From CAZEER01 sp964586315 (lineage in GTDB: Bacteria > Fidelibacterota > Marinisomatia > Marinisomatales > UBA1611): a stretch of DNA of 64,000 nt. The notes beneath the pieces were generated by a model. The model was not told the DNA's origin. It worked only from the letters and a program-made list of their open reading frames with translations, and did no database searches. The translations under genes and the position numbers were made by a program. The stretch is from NCBI GenBank assembly GCA_964586315.1, contig CAZPHE010000001.1, forward strand, positions 1 through 64,000, given 5' to 3'. Positions 1 through 9,558 of this stretch are shown piece after piece (within the stretch, counting starts at the first letter, position 1; each line of letters starts with the position of its first letter).

Positions 1-49
1 CCAACTGCCTGGACCAAAACCAGGTGTACTGCCATTATACTACGCCCCA
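1..49 (-). tRNA. tRNA-Gln (anticodon TTG), partial
   Basis: Read on the minus strand, positions 49 to 1 give an acceptor 5' strand TGGGGCG, a short D arm (GTAT/GTAC around AATGGCA), and an anticodon stem CCTGG/CCAGG enclosing the seven-base loop TTTTGGT, whose central triplet is TTG. This matches a glutamine tRNA that reads CAA. The T arm and 3' acceptor strand lie beyond the left edge of the window. It sits 12 bases downstream of the ispE stop on the same strand, so it could be co-transcribed with that operon. Confidence 0.85.
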
Positions 50-61
50 AAATAATTGATG

Positions 62-910
62 TTACATTCTATCCGTTCGAGGGCGACTAATAAAAGTGTT
101 GTACGATAAGGAAAAGTATGACTCAGCGGATATGACATCCACGTCATTGTCAAATATCCCATACACAGTCGACCCTGAGCCCGACAGACTGGTAAACCGG
201 ACATTTTGATTCCGGAAACTATCTTTTATTTTTCCAATCTCTGGATATGCTGGAACAACAATTGTTTCAAAATCATTCTCAAAAAGCTCTAAAGGAACAA
301 AGTCCCTACCCAAAAAGCTGGCAAAATTAACTTGCTCTTTAGAAGTCTGCAAAAAATTTTTATATTTTTTATAAGCCCAACCTGTATCTATATGAATATT
401 GGGAATCACCAACAAATATATACCTTTTATACAGCCGTTTAATTTTGTTAGGCGTTCACCAATGCCTTCTCCTAATTGAAGACCCCCTTGAATAAAAAAC
501 GGCACATCTGCTCCAAGTGCAATTGAAAGTTCCTCAAGCTTTGTATCAATAATGTTCAAATTATATAATTTTCTTAGACCCTTAAGAACCGTAGCCGCAT
601 TTGACGAACCTCCACCTAAACCGCTCCCAGCGGGTATTTTTTTATCTAAGTATATGGAAACACCTCCAATTCCAAAAATGTTAGACATTTTTTCCCAAGC
701 CATTACGCATAAGTTTGATTTTTCATCTTTCAACCATTCAACGTTAGTTGAAAAATGACACCCTGAATCTTGTTTTTTTAAGTTAATAGTATCATGTAAT
801 TCTATTTCTTGGAAAACAGTATTGATATTATGGTAACCATCAGAGTTTTTATCAAGTATTTGAAGACCAATATTTACTTTTGCGAAAGATTTTAAGGATA
901 GTGTGTTCAT
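62..910 (-). CDS. ispE: 4-diphosphocytidyl-2-C-methyl-D-erythritol kinase (IspE)
   Basis: Cytoplasmic GHMP-family kinase that phosphorylates CDP-methylerythritol with ATP in the MEP route to isoprenoids. The 282-residue length is normal. The N-terminal SFAKVNIGLQI motif binds substrate; the glycine-rich ATP loop PAGSGLGGGSSNAA lies near residues 93-106, and the C-terminal SLSGSGSTVYG loop is typical of the family. Its ATG overlaps the TGA of ispF by four bases (ATGA), so translation is probably coupled. With ispF and ispD directly upstream, three MEP-pathway steps are encoded in one block. It is the last protein gene of the ruvB-queA-ispD-ispF-ispE run. Confidence 0.95.
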   Translation of the reverse strand: MNTLSLKSFAKVNIGLQILDKNSDGYHNINTVFQEIELHDTINLKKQDSGCHFSTNVEWLKDEKSNLCVMAWEKMSNIFGIGGVSIYLDKKIPAGSGLGGGSSNAATVLKGLRKLYNLNIIDTKLEELSIALGADVPFFIQGGLQLGEGIGERLTKLNGCIKGIYLLVIPNIHIDTGWAYKKYKNFLQTSKEQVNFASFLGRDFVPLELFENDFETIVVPAYPEIGKIKDSFRNQNVRFTSLSGSGSTVYGIFDNDVDVISAESYFSLSYNTFISRPRTDRM

Positions 911-1389
911 CTACTATTTTCAGATAATGTTACTAATGCTAAAACTGACCATCCTTGGCCTTTACCTACAAATCCCAAACCATCCGTAGTGGTGGCTTTT
1001 ATAGAAATTTTAGATTTATCTATGTGTGTTAACAAAGACAAGTTTTCAATTATTTTAGGTATAAATTTTATTATCTTTGGTGTATGTAAAATTACCGTAG
1101 AATCAATATTATTTATTTTAAATCTAGATTTTTTAATTAAATCCACAGAATAAGTTAAAAAATAACCGCTAGAATAATTTTCCCAAGTTTTATCACTGCT
1201 TGGAAAATGGGTGCCAATATCACCTAAATTTGCTGCTCCAAGAATCGCATCAACTATAGCATGGATTAGACCATCTCCATCAGAATGCCCGATCGAACCA
1301 AAATCTGAAGGTATAGGTATCCCACCAATAATTAAATTTTGGCCTTTCACTAATTTGTGAACGTCATATCCTATCCCGGTTCTAGTCAT
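907..1389 (-). CDS. ispF: 2-C-methyl-D-erythritol 2,4-cyclodiphosphate synthase (IspF)
   Basis: Converts CDP-methylerythritol 2-phosphate into the cyclic diphosphate of the MEP pathway, releasing CMP; the family forms zinc-dependent homotrimers. The protein is 160 residues, the usual size. The N-terminal GIGYDVHKL segment carries the metal-binding Asp9 and His11, the GHSDGDGLIHA block carries a third metal histidine, and LGDIGTHFPSSD follows. The start codon overlaps the ispD stop by one base (TAATG) and the end overlaps ispE by four, so the three genes are tightly coupled. Confidence 0.96.
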   Translation of the reverse strand: MTRTGIGYDVHKLVKGQNLIIGGIPIPSDFGSIGHSDGDGLIHAIVDAILGAANLGDIGTHFPSSDKTWENYSSGYFLTYSVDLIKKSRFKINNIDSTVILHTPKIIKFIPKIIENLSLLTHIDKSKISIKATTTDGLGFVGKGQGWSVLALVTLSENSR

Positions 1390-2054
1390 TATAGCCAGTT
1401 TTCCGCTCTTTCCAAATCTGAAGAATAAGTAACCTTAAAATTATTAACATGACCCTCTACCAATATTATTTTATATCCCATATACTCCATAATTGAAGAT
1501 TCATCTGTTACCAAAACATTATTTAACTCAGCATGACTCATTGCTTTCAATAATTTGTCTTTCCAAAAAGTTTGAGGTGTTTGCGCCAACCAAATATTTT
1601 CTCGATCTAAAGTATTTTTTATTATTTTACTTTCAGCATATTTCACAGTATCATTAGATCGAATTGCAACTATTGCTCCATCAGACTCATAACAAGCAAA
1701 AATAGAATTTTTAATTAACTCATCAGAAACAAAAGGTCTTGCAGCATCATGTATACACACTATTTTAGATGATGCATCTGATGCTAAAATTCCATTTTTT
1801 ACAGAGTCTTGTCTTCTTAAGCCTCCATCAACGCAAAAAACCGGTTTTTTATTAGATATATGTTCTAATTCTTTTTTAACAACTTTTTCCATACCGCAAG
1901 GAACTACTATAATTATTTCATGGATCAGATTGGAAATCAAAAAGGGTTGCAAAGAATGGTATAAAAGAGTGTGACCTTTAATTAATTTAAACTGTTTTTT
2001 TTCACCAAATCGTTGCCCTGACCCAGCAGCAGGAATAATTGCTGATATTTTCAA
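1389..2054 (-). CDS. ispD: 2-C-methyl-D-erythritol 4-phosphate cytidylyltransferase (IspD)
   Basis: Transfers CMP from CTP to methylerythritol 4-phosphate in the MEP pathway. The protein is 221 residues; the N-terminal IIPAAGSGQRFG is the nucleotide-binding signature and VCIHDAARPFV is the second conserved block. The start is a TTG: an in-frame TAA lies two codons upstream, no ATG is near, and the conserved IIPAAGSG motif begins only six residues in, so TTG is the only reasonable choice. It lies 12 bases after the queA stop and overlaps ispF by one base. Confidence 0.94.
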   Translation of the reverse strand: MKISAIIPAAGSGQRFGEKKQFKLIKGHTLLYHSLQPFLISNLIHEIIIVVPCGMEKVVKKELEHISNKKPVFCVDGGLRRQDSVKNGILASDASSKIVCIHDAARPFVSDELIKNSIFACYESDGAIVAIRSNDTVKYAESKIIKNTLDRENIWLAQTPQTFWKDKLLKAMSHAELNNVLVTDESSIMEYMGYKIILVEGHVNNFKVTYSSDLERAENWL

Positions 2055-2066
2055 TTTTTAACAATA

Positions 2067-3119
2067 TTATATGATGATCATTGCATCACCATAGCTTAAA
2101 AAACGATAGTCATTTTTCTTCGCTTCTAAATAGGCTTTCTTTATTAGCTTGATATTAGCAAAGGCACTTACCATCATTAGCAAAGTAGATTGTGGAGTGT
2201 GAAAATTGGTTATCATTTTATCTACCATTTTATATTCATAAGGTGGATAAATAAACTTATCCGTCCATCCGCGTTTTGGAGTAACCTGAAAACCAGAAAT
2301 TGCAATAGTTTCTAAAGCACGAACAGTCGATGTTCCTACAGCAATTATCTTGCGATGTCGTTTCCTCGCCTGATTTATTTCCATTGAAGTTGTTGGTGAA
2401 ACCTCAAAGTATTCAGAATCCATTTGATGTCGATTCAAATCCTCAACTTGGACAGGACGAAAAGTACCTAATCCAATATGCAAGGTTACGGTTTGAATTT
2501 TAACTCCTTTATCTTTTGCTTTTTTTAATAACCCATCAGTAAAATGTAATCCAGCAGTAGGTGCAGCCACCGCTCCTCTTTCTGTTGCATATACTGTTTG
2601 ATATCGTATCTTATCTTTTTTGTCTGCATCGCGATTTATATATGGAGGAAGGGGGGAAATACCAATTTTATCAATTATTGAATGAAAATCTTTCCCATCA
2701 TATTCAAAACGAACTACCCGCCCACCAGAAACAGTGTTGTCGATTACATCGCATAGCAGATTAGACGTAAAAACTAGTTTATTTCCAATTCTAACTTTCC
2801 TAGCAGGACGAACCATTACTTCCCACAAATTTTCTGATAATTCTCTTAATAGGAAAACTTCGACTTTTGCCTCTGTACGATCCTTTGTAGCAAAAAGACG
2901 GGCTGGAAAAACTTTAGTGTTATTCAGAACAATTAAATCGTTTTTCCGCATATAGTCCAAAATATTATAAAACTTTTTATGCTCAATTTTTCCAGAATCA
3001 CGGTGGACAACCATCAGTTTAGCGTAATCTCGTCTTGATTTTGGATACTGCGCTATCTGTTTTTTTGAGAGACGATAATTAAAATCACCTAATTTGTATT
3101 TTTTTTTCTTACCTATCAT
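2067..3119 (-). CDS. queA: S-adenosylmethionine:tRNA ribosyltransferase-isomerase (QueA)
   Basis: Makes epoxyqueuosine in tRNA by moving and rearranging the ribose of S-adenosylmethionine onto preQ1 at the wobble base. At 350 residues the length is normal. Family blocks are visible: a LIVLNNTKVFPARLF region, the VAAPTAGLHFT signature near the middle, HIGLGTFRPV and the C-terminal TNFHTPQSTLLMMVSAF. The start codon overlaps the ruvB stop by one base (TAATG). The ruvB-queA pairing is a known bacterial arrangement and has no obvious shared function beyond co-transcription. Confidence 0.96.
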   Translation of the reverse strand: MIGKKKKYKLGDFNYRLSKKQIAQYPKSRRDYAKLMVVHRDSGKIEHKKFYNILDYMRKNDLIVLNNTKVFPARLFATKDRTEAKVEVFLLRELSENLWEVMVRPARKVRIGNKLVFTSNLLCDVIDNTVSGGRVVRFEYDGKDFHSIIDKIGISPLPPYINRDADKKDKIRYQTVYATERGAVAAPTAGLHFTDGLLKKAKDKGVKIQTVTLHIGLGTFRPVQVEDLNRHQMDSEYFEVSPTTSMEINQARKRHRKIIAVGTSTVRALETIAISGFQVTPKRGWTDKFIYPPYEYKMVDKMITNFHTPQSTLLMMVSAFANIKLIKKAYLEAKKNDYRFLSYGDAMIII

Positions 3120-4138
3120 TAAAATAATCCTTGTTGGTTTTTAATATATTTTTTACCCATTAATTGATATGCCCTTTCTTGGGCAACTCTTCCTCTGGGG
3201 GTACGCAATAGAAATCCTTCTTTAATTAAGAATGGCTCATACACATCTTCAATTGTAGAAACATCTTCTCCAATTGCAACTGCCAGAGACTTTAAACCCA
3301 CTGGACCACCGGAAAATTTTTCTATAAGCATAGATAAAATCTTTCGATCCATTTCATCTAATCCAATTTCATCAATCCCTAATTTTTTTAATGACAATTG
3401 TGCTACTTCTATATCTATTTTCCCGGATGCCTTTACTTGGGCAAAATCCCTTGACCGTCTTAAAATTCTATTTGCGATACGTGGAGTTCCACGACTACGC
3501 TTAGCTAATTCCATAGCTCCATCATTATTGATATCAACTTCAAGAATATTAGCTGATCTACTTATGATGTGGAATAAATCTTCAGTTTTATAATAATCTA
3601 CTCTAAGAACAACCCCGAATCTATCACGAAGAGGCGAAGTAAGATTCCCTAATCTAGTTGTTGCTCCTAATAGAGTAAAAGGCTCAATATTTAATTGTAC
3701 ACTACGTGCATTAGGTCCTTTATCAATCATAATATCTATTGAAAAATCTTCCATTGCTGAATACAAATACTCTTCAACTACACTGTTTAAACGATGAATT
3801 TCATCAATAAAAAAAACATCTCTATAGCTAAGATTAGTAATCATACCTGCCAAATCTCCCGCTCGTTCTACAACCGGACCTGCTGCATGCTTAATATTTG
3901 AATTCAATTCTTTTGAAATAATATTAGCTAAAGTAGTCTTTCCCAATCCAGGAGGTCCAAAAAGGAGGACATGGTCCAATGCATCTCCACGTTTATTAGC
4001 AGCTTCAATATATAGCTTTAGATTATCAACTAATTCTTTTTGACCAATAAATTCATCAAACTTAGAAGGTCTAAGTGATTTTTCAACTATAATATCATCA
4101 TCTAATGGGTTAGGATCTGTAATATGAATTTCTGTCAT
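3119..4138 (-). CDS. ruvB: Holliday junction branch migration ATPase (RuvB)
   Basis: AAA+ motor that, with RuvA, drives branch migration of Holliday junctions in recombinational repair. The protein is 339 residues. It begins with the usual LRPSKFDEFIGQ segment; Walker A is GPPGLGKTT near residues 61-69, Walker B is FFIDEIHR, sensor 1 is LLGATTR and the arginine-finger region is SPLRDRFG. The C-terminal winged helix includes GGPVGLKSLA and RTPRGRV. No ruvA or ruvC is in the window. It heads the five-gene minus-strand run down to ispE, with 98 bases before the next upstream gene. Confidence 0.97.
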   Translation of the reverse strand: MTEIHITDPNPLDDDIIVEKSLRPSKFDEFIGQKELVDNLKLYIEAANKRGDALDHVLLFGPPGLGKTTLANIISKELNSNIKHAAGPVVERAGDLAGMITNLSYRDVFFIDEIHRLNSVVEEYLYSAMEDFSIDIMIDKGPNARSVQLNIEPFTLLGATTRLGNLTSPLRDRFGVVLRVDYYKTEDLFHIISRSANILEVDINNDGAMELAKRSRGTPRIANRILRRSRDFAQVKASGKIDIEVAQLSLKKLGIDEIGLDEMDRKILSMLIEKFSGGPVGLKSLAVAIGEDVSTIEDVYEPFLIKEGFLLRTPRGRVAQERAYQLMGKKYIKNQQGLF

Positions 4139-4236
4139 AGTCTAAACTGGGAAAAATCTTTTTAAAACTAACATCAAAAATACCCTTTTAAAAAGCCAAC
4201 GTAAAGATATCTGATAAAAAATCATCTAAAATGATT

Positions 4237-6561
4237 TTACAGATTAGAAATGTCTTTTTGAAGTTTATGAATCCTATTAAGTCGTTCATTTGCAAAACGT
4301 TGAATACCCTGAAGAACACTAACTGGGTCGAGCTTAGATTCAGCAATAATTTCATCTACACTACCTCCGGAACGCCACCTATTATCAAAATCTGGAGCCA
4401 TAGAGTAACGCTTGACCAGATGATTGGCCATCCATTGATGCATTAGTTTAATAGATCCATTAGTAATAATCATTGCATCATTCCATTCATAATCTTGCAC
4501 TATAGAATCGCGATAAGTTTTTGATTGCCTTTTAAAAAGCTCCCAACTTATAGCGGCAATAATTTTAACATTGGGTCCCTTCTCTTTCAAAAATGGAAGA
4601 ATCTGAATGATTGAATTAGTAGGGCTGGTACCTCTTACAATGACTAAACCTTCCTTTGACCTATTTTGGTCATATGCTTTTATTATATAAGCTCCCTTTG
4701 AAGCATCTTTGTATGGAGCTATCCCTAATATTTCACGATCTGGGACCATGATGGGAGGCCTCGTTAAATGAATAGCAATTAAAGGTATTTCTGTACTTAA
4801 AGCTGCTGCTAAGACTGGCGCAACTTCATTATGCTCCCAAGGATGTAGATTGATAATATGGCCATCTGGAAAAAGCTGAGTAACGCCGGGAGCAAAAATT
4901 CCATAATGAGTTCTGCTATCTTCTGCAGTTTCAGGTCCGGAGTGCCCTGCAACCCAAATAACCTTCCCGACTTTTAGATCTGAATCTTGTGCAATTTGAC
5001 TAAATAGTCTTAATGGACCATATTTTAAATAACTAAAAGAGCCATAGGTACTTATTGCTCCATAAAAACCATTAAATGCGTTATAAGGATTATCATTAAA
5101 ATTAACAGTTGCAGCACCAGCCATCATTCCAGCATTAGTAAACTCAGTAATCCCTTGAGGAAATAAAGGACTTTCAATATTAGTATATCTATCAAACATA
5201 CCTTTATCTTTTGCATTATTATAACCTTTGGAGAAACCAGAAATATTAGTAGACCCCGCTAAATCTGCGCTCATTGCTAAAACCAATGGGCGACCGTATT
5301 GCTTTTCAGAAATAGTATTAAGATAGCTTGCATATTTCGCGAACCCCACTCGATTAGGAACACTTGATCCAGGTTTAACAAAGATGTCATCTGGTAAGGA
5401 TTCAACATTAAACAAATTAGAATCAATTGTGGGATTATTAGATGAAATTTTACAAGATTTGATTTCTGTAGGCACTGAATCCCCTAAGTGAATCAAGCGA
5501 TTAGATAAAAAATCTACATATTCTTGATTATTTTGCATTAAAGAAAAAACCGTCTTAAACATAGATTCCGCTTGCTTAATTTGCCCTTCCCACGTATCAG
5601 AAGCCTTTTTTCCAAATTCTTCAAATTCAAGATTATATTTAAGAGAAAAATCTGCTTTTGTTTTCCAAAAAAGTTCAGAATTACGTTTATGAGGAGAGCC
5701 ATGGCTTTTATTATCATAAAGATGATACCCTCGACCTTTACGTGTTTTACTATAAATCATTTTGGGAATATTTGGATCCGCATTTTTAATTAATAATCTA
5801 TAATATGCATCTGTTATTTCCATCCAGTCTTCACCATCCTCTACTCCCTCAACATGCCAACCGTGAGATCCAAACCAATCATTTGGATCACCATACATAA
5901 TAGAACTAAAAGGTCTATCATCGATACCATAATCATTCCAATCTATAAAATATATAAGATTACCTAATCCTAGTCCCCAAGCAGAATTTATGGTTTCATG
6001 ACTTGCGCCAGTTGTAAACCCACCTTCTCCTTCAAATGCAAATACTTTTACATCGGGTACACCAGCATATTTCAAAGCCAATGATGCACCAGCTGCAAAT
6101 GGTGAACCATGTCCACTTGGTCCAGTATTCGCTTTAAAAAATAATGTTTTTCCTTCCATTTCAGCATGCCCAGGCAAACCACCATTTTTACGTAGAGTAA
6201 GTAAATCCTCCCAAACTAGTTGGAATTTTTCTCCATTAAAATTAAGATATTTTTGATCACCCGTTTGATTATATTTTATTCTTAAAGATTCATTTAGAAC
6301 AGCTAGCGTTGCATAAACAACTGGATTGCAATGACCAGCTACAAGAACAAATCTATCAGAAAAATTTTTACCAAAATCTCTTATATCCCACCGCATAGCA
6401 CCTGATAATAGAGTTACAACCATAGCATGAACCTTAGAACGCGATCCTCCCGGGTGTCCACTTTGGCGAAGATTTAACATTATATCAATACATTGGTCTA
6501 TAAGATCCTTTGTAAGCTCCCAATATATGAAATCATTTTTTAATTTTACAGGTACTTTCAT
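4237..6561 (-). CDS. Transketolase-like thiamine diphosphate enzyme
   Basis: A 774-residue protein built like transketolase, with an N-terminal thiamine diphosphate (TPP) domain, a central pyrimidine-binding domain and a C-terminal domain. Near the start is QSGHPGGSRSKVH, followed by AGHCNPVVYA and NTGPSGHGSPFAAGAS. The cofactor motif reads FEGEGG...WND, so the usual GDG aspartate is Glu179. The middle domain has a TEFTNAGMMAGA block with the probable cofactor-activating glutamate, and GPETAEDSRTHYG. It is about 100 residues longer than common TktA and may form its own subfamily of the transketolase/pyruvate dehydrogenase E1 group; the exact substrate cannot be read from sequence. The start overlaps the uvrA stop by four bases, so it is co-transcribed with uvrA. 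Confidence 0.8.
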   Translation of the reverse strand: MKVPVKLKNDFIYWELTKDLIDQCIDIMLNLRQSGHPGGSRSKVHAMVVTLLSGAMRWDIRDFGKNFSDRFVLVAGHCNPVVYATLAVLNESLRIKYNQTGDQKYLNFNGEKFQLVWEDLLTLRKNGGLPGHAEMEGKTLFFKANTGPSGHGSPFAAGASLALKYAGVPDVKVFAFEGEGGFTTGASHETINSAWGLGLGNLIYFIDWNDYGIDDRPFSSIMYGDPNDWFGSHGWHVEGVEDGEDWMEITDAYYRLLIKNADPNIPKMIYSKTRKGRGYHLYDNKSHGSPHKRNSELFWKTKADFSLKYNLEFEEFGKKASDTWEGQIKQAESMFKTVFSLMQNNQEYVDFLSNRLIHLGDSVPTEIKSCKISSNNPTIDSNLFNVESLPDDIFVKPGSSVPNRVGFAKYASYLNTISEKQYGRPLVLAMSADLAGSTNISGFSKGYNNAKDKGMFDRYTNIESPLFPQGITEFTNAGMMAGAATVNFNDNPYNAFNGFYGAISTYGSFSYLKYGPLRLFSQIAQDSDLKVGKVIWVAGHSGPETAEDSRTHYGIFAPGVTQLFPDGHIINLHPWEHNEVAPVLAAALSTEIPLIAIHLTRPPIMVPDREILGIAPYKDASKGAYIIKAYDQNRSKEGLVIVRGTSPTNSIIQILPFLKEKGPNVKIIAAISWELFKRQSKTYRDSIVQDYEWNDAMIITNGSIKLMHQWMANHLVKRYSMAPDFDNRWRSGGSVDEIIAESKLDPVSVLQGIQRFANERLNRIHKLQKDISNL

Positions 6562-9398
6562 GATTTCGTATCCTTATTTAATATTTTTTTTAGAAAAAAT
6601 CCCGTATGAGAATTTTTGATTTTTATTATTTCTTCCGGAGTCCCTTTTGCTATAAGCCGGCCTCCTCCAATTCCTCCTTCTGGACCTAAATCAATGACCC
6701 AGTCAGCAGTTTTTATAACATCTAAATTATGTTCAATAACTATGACTGTATTCCCTCGCTCAACTAATCTTTGTAAAACACCTAACAACATTTTGATATC
6801 TTCAAAGTGCAGTCCTGTAGTTGGTTCATCCAAAAGATACAATGTTTTTGTTGTTGAAGTTTTTGATAATTCTGTTGCCAGTTTTATTCTTTGTGCTTCG
6901 CCTCCAGATAATGTTGTTGCTTGTTGACCTAATTGAATATATCCTAATCCTACATCGTTTAATGTGTTCAGTTTTTTATTTATTGAAGGAATAGACTTAA
7001 AAAAGTTAAGTGCATCAGCAACAGACATATCTAAAACTTCTGCAATTGATAGACCTTTGTATTTAACTTCTAATGTTTCCCTGTTATATCTCTTGCCATA
7101 ACAGACTTCACATAATACATAAACATCCGGAAGAAAATTCATTTCAATTTTTATAATCCCATCGCCTTCACAAGATTCACATCGTCCACCTTTTACATTA
7201 AAAGAGAATCGGCCTGGTTTATAACCACGGATTTTAGATTCAGGAAGTTTTGAAAATAGATCACGTATATAGGTAAAAACACCTGTGTAAGTTGCGGGGT
7301 TTGATCTGGGTGTACGTCCAATAGGCTTCTGATCAATAGAAATCACTTTATCTAGAAATTGAAAACCTTCAATTGCTTCGTAAGATAGTGGATAGGCCCT
7401 TGTCTGATTCAATTCTTTTAATAACGCGGGAAACAATGTTCCATTGATTAATGTACTTTTTCCACTACCTGAAACTCCAGTGACAGTAATAAATTTTCCT
7501 AAGGGAAAATCTATAGTAATCGACTGTAAATTATTACCCGACGCATTCTTCATAGAAAGCACTTTAGAGGTTTTATTCCTTCGAACCTTTGGTATCCCAA
7601 TCATTTTAACACCTGATAAATACTTTCCCGTAAGGGAGTTTTTTGCTTTCAATAATTTATTTGGTGGACCAGCATAGATTATTTCTCCACCGTGTTTTCC
7701 TGCACCTGGACCTAAATCAATAACGAAATCAGAAGATTCTATTGTTTCTTGATCATGTTCTACAACTAATATAGAATTACCAATATCTCTTAATGATTTT
7801 AATGTCTTTAAAAGCCGATTATTATCTCTAGGGTGCAAACCAATAGATGGCTCATCAAGAATATACAAAACCCCCATTAACTGCGATCCAATTTGTGTAG
7901 CTAATCGGATTCTTTGTGCCTCTCCGCCTGATAAAGTAACTGCAGATCGATCAAGTGTTAAATAACCCAGTCCTACATTGACAAGAAAACTTAAACGTTG
8001 CTGAACTTCCTTTAATATCTGTCCGGAAATATCCTTTTCCATTTTTGTTAATTGCAAGTTATTAAAAAATTTTCTTAAATCTTCTATTGGGATGGAAGAT
8101 ATTTCTCCAATATTTTTCTGTTGAATGTTTACAGCAAGAGATTCACTGCGCAATCTACTTCCTTTACAGTTAGAACATTGTCTCATGCTCATAAACTGTT
8201 CAATCCATGACCTTATACCCGTAGATTTAGTTTGTGTATATCTTCGCATAAGATTTGGAATAACACCTTCCCACCCTCCAGAATAAATACCACTCCATCG
8301 ATCAGAGCTATATTCCATATTAATTTTTCTTTGACCAGTTCCATATAGTAATATATGTCGCACATCCGTATTTAACTTAATCCAAGGTGTTGTAAAATTA
8401 AAATTATAATGTTTTGATAAGCTTTTTAATATGTTTCCATACCAATTCCCTCTTGGCTGTTCACCAAGTGGCACAATTGCACCTTGGATTAAACTTTTTG
8501 ATTTATCTGGAATAACCATATTGGGGTCGACTTCCATATGAGAGCCAATGCCATCACAAATTTTGCATGCACCAAAAGGCGAATTAAATGAAAACATTCT
8601 AGGTACTAGTTCTTCCAAAGAAACGTTACAGTTAATGCATGCAAAATCTTCTGAAAATAAATGTTCTCTATTGGGTAATTCATTTATTATAATTAAACCA
8701 TTACCAATTTTCAAAGCCAGCTCTATAGATTCTGTAACACGATTCTGAATATTGTTTTTTAATATTAAACGATCAATTAACACTTCTATATTATGTTTTT
8801 TATTTTTATTTAGATTTATATAGTCCTCAACGGTTTTTATTTGACCATTTATTCTTATTCTTATAAATCCTTCCTTTCGAATTTTTTCAATGACCCCTTT
8901 ATGTTGTCCTTTTCTGCCTCTAATAACAGGAGAAAGAATATGTAATTTTGTTCCTAGCTTAAATTTCATTAACGTATCTACAATCTGTTGAATAGTTTGT
9001 TTTTGTATTAGATTACCACATTTCCAACAATGTGGTTTTCCTATATGAGCGTATAGAAGACGTAGATAATCATGTATTTCTGTAACAGTGCCAACAGTAG
9101 ATCTTGGATTGCGCACATTAGATTTTTGTTCTATAGATATAGCTGGTGAAAGACCTTCTATAGAATCAATATCTGGTTTTTCCATAAGCCCAAGAAATTG
9201 TCTAGCATAGGAAGAAAGAGATTCTACATATCTACGTTGACCCTCCGCATAAATCGTATCAAATGCAAGTGAAGATTTTCCAGAACCTGATAAACCTGTA
9301 ATTACAACCAGTTTGTCTCTGGGAATCATGACATTTAAATTTTTCAGGTTGTGCTGTCTTGCACCTTTTACTATAATTTTATTTTTAGAGGTCTTCAA
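6558..9398 (-). CDS. uvrA: Excinuclease ABC subunit A (UvrA)
   Basis: Damage-recognition ATPase of nucleotide excision repair, acting as a dimer with UvrB on DNA. The 946-residue length is typical. The first Walker A is GLSGSGKSS and the second GVSGSGKST. Two LSGGEAQRI signatures and two LDEP Walker B motifs confirm a tandem ABC ATPase. Zinc fingers are visible as CINC...CKIC and CESCEGDG...CEVC. The start is TTG at 9398, chosen because the conserved KGARQHNLKN block begins about ten residues later; no strong ribosome-binding site is visible, so the start is less certain than the rest. A transketolase-like gene follows with a four-base overlap. Confidence 0.96.
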   Translation of the reverse strand: MKTSKNKIIVKGARQHNLKNLNVMIPRDKLVVITGLSGSGKSSLAFDTIYAEGQRRYVESLSSYARQFLGLMEKPDIDSIEGLSPAISIEQKSNVRNPRSTVGTVTEIHDYLRLLYAHIGKPHCWKCGNLIQKQTIQQIVDTLMKFKLGTKLHILSPVIRGRKGQHKGVIEKIRKEGFIRIRINGQIKTVEDYINLNKNKKHNIEVLIDRLILKNNIQNRVTESIELALKIGNGLIIINELPNREHLFSEDFACINCNVSLEELVPRMFSFNSPFGACKICDGIGSHMEVDPNMVIPDKSKSLIQGAIVPLGEQPRGNWYGNILKSLSKHYNFNFTTPWIKLNTDVRHILLYGTGQRKINMEYSSDRWSGIYSGGWEGVIPNLMRRYTQTKSTGIRSWIEQFMSMRQCSNCKGSRLRSESLAVNIQQKNIGEISSIPIEDLRKFFNNLQLTKMEKDISGQILKEVQQRLSFLVNVGLGYLTLDRSAVTLSGGEAQRIRLATQIGSQLMGVLYILDEPSIGLHPRDNNRLLKTLKSLRDIGNSILVVEHDQETIESSDFVIDLGPGAGKHGGEIIYAGPPNKLLKAKNSLTGKYLSGVKMIGIPKVRRNKTSKVLSMKNASGNNLQSITIDFPLGKFITVTGVSGSGKSTLINGTLFPALLKELNQTRAYPLSYEAIEGFQFLDKVISIDQKPIGRTPRSNPATYTGVFTYIRDLFSKLPESKIRGYKPGRFSFNVKGGRCESCEGDGIIKIEMNFLPDVYVLCEVCYGKRYNRETLEVKYKGLSIAEVLDMSVADALNFFKSIPSINKKLNTLNDVGLGYIQLGQQATTLSGGEAQRIKLATELSKTSTTKTLYLLDEPTTGLHFEDIKMLLGVLQRLVERGNTVIVIEHNLDVIKTADWVIDLGPEGGIGGGRLIAKGTPEEIIKIKNSHTGFFLKKILNKDTKS

Positions 9399-9558
9399 AT
9401 TATTATAAAATGTTAAATTATAAAAAATGAACTATATAGCTATAGCCTTAAATTTACATTTATTCTTATACCACATAAAATGTTTGTAAACTATACTCCT
9501 CCAAAGAAAAACAAGCACTAATTCTTGATTTAATAACACATCATTATTACTTTGAAGT

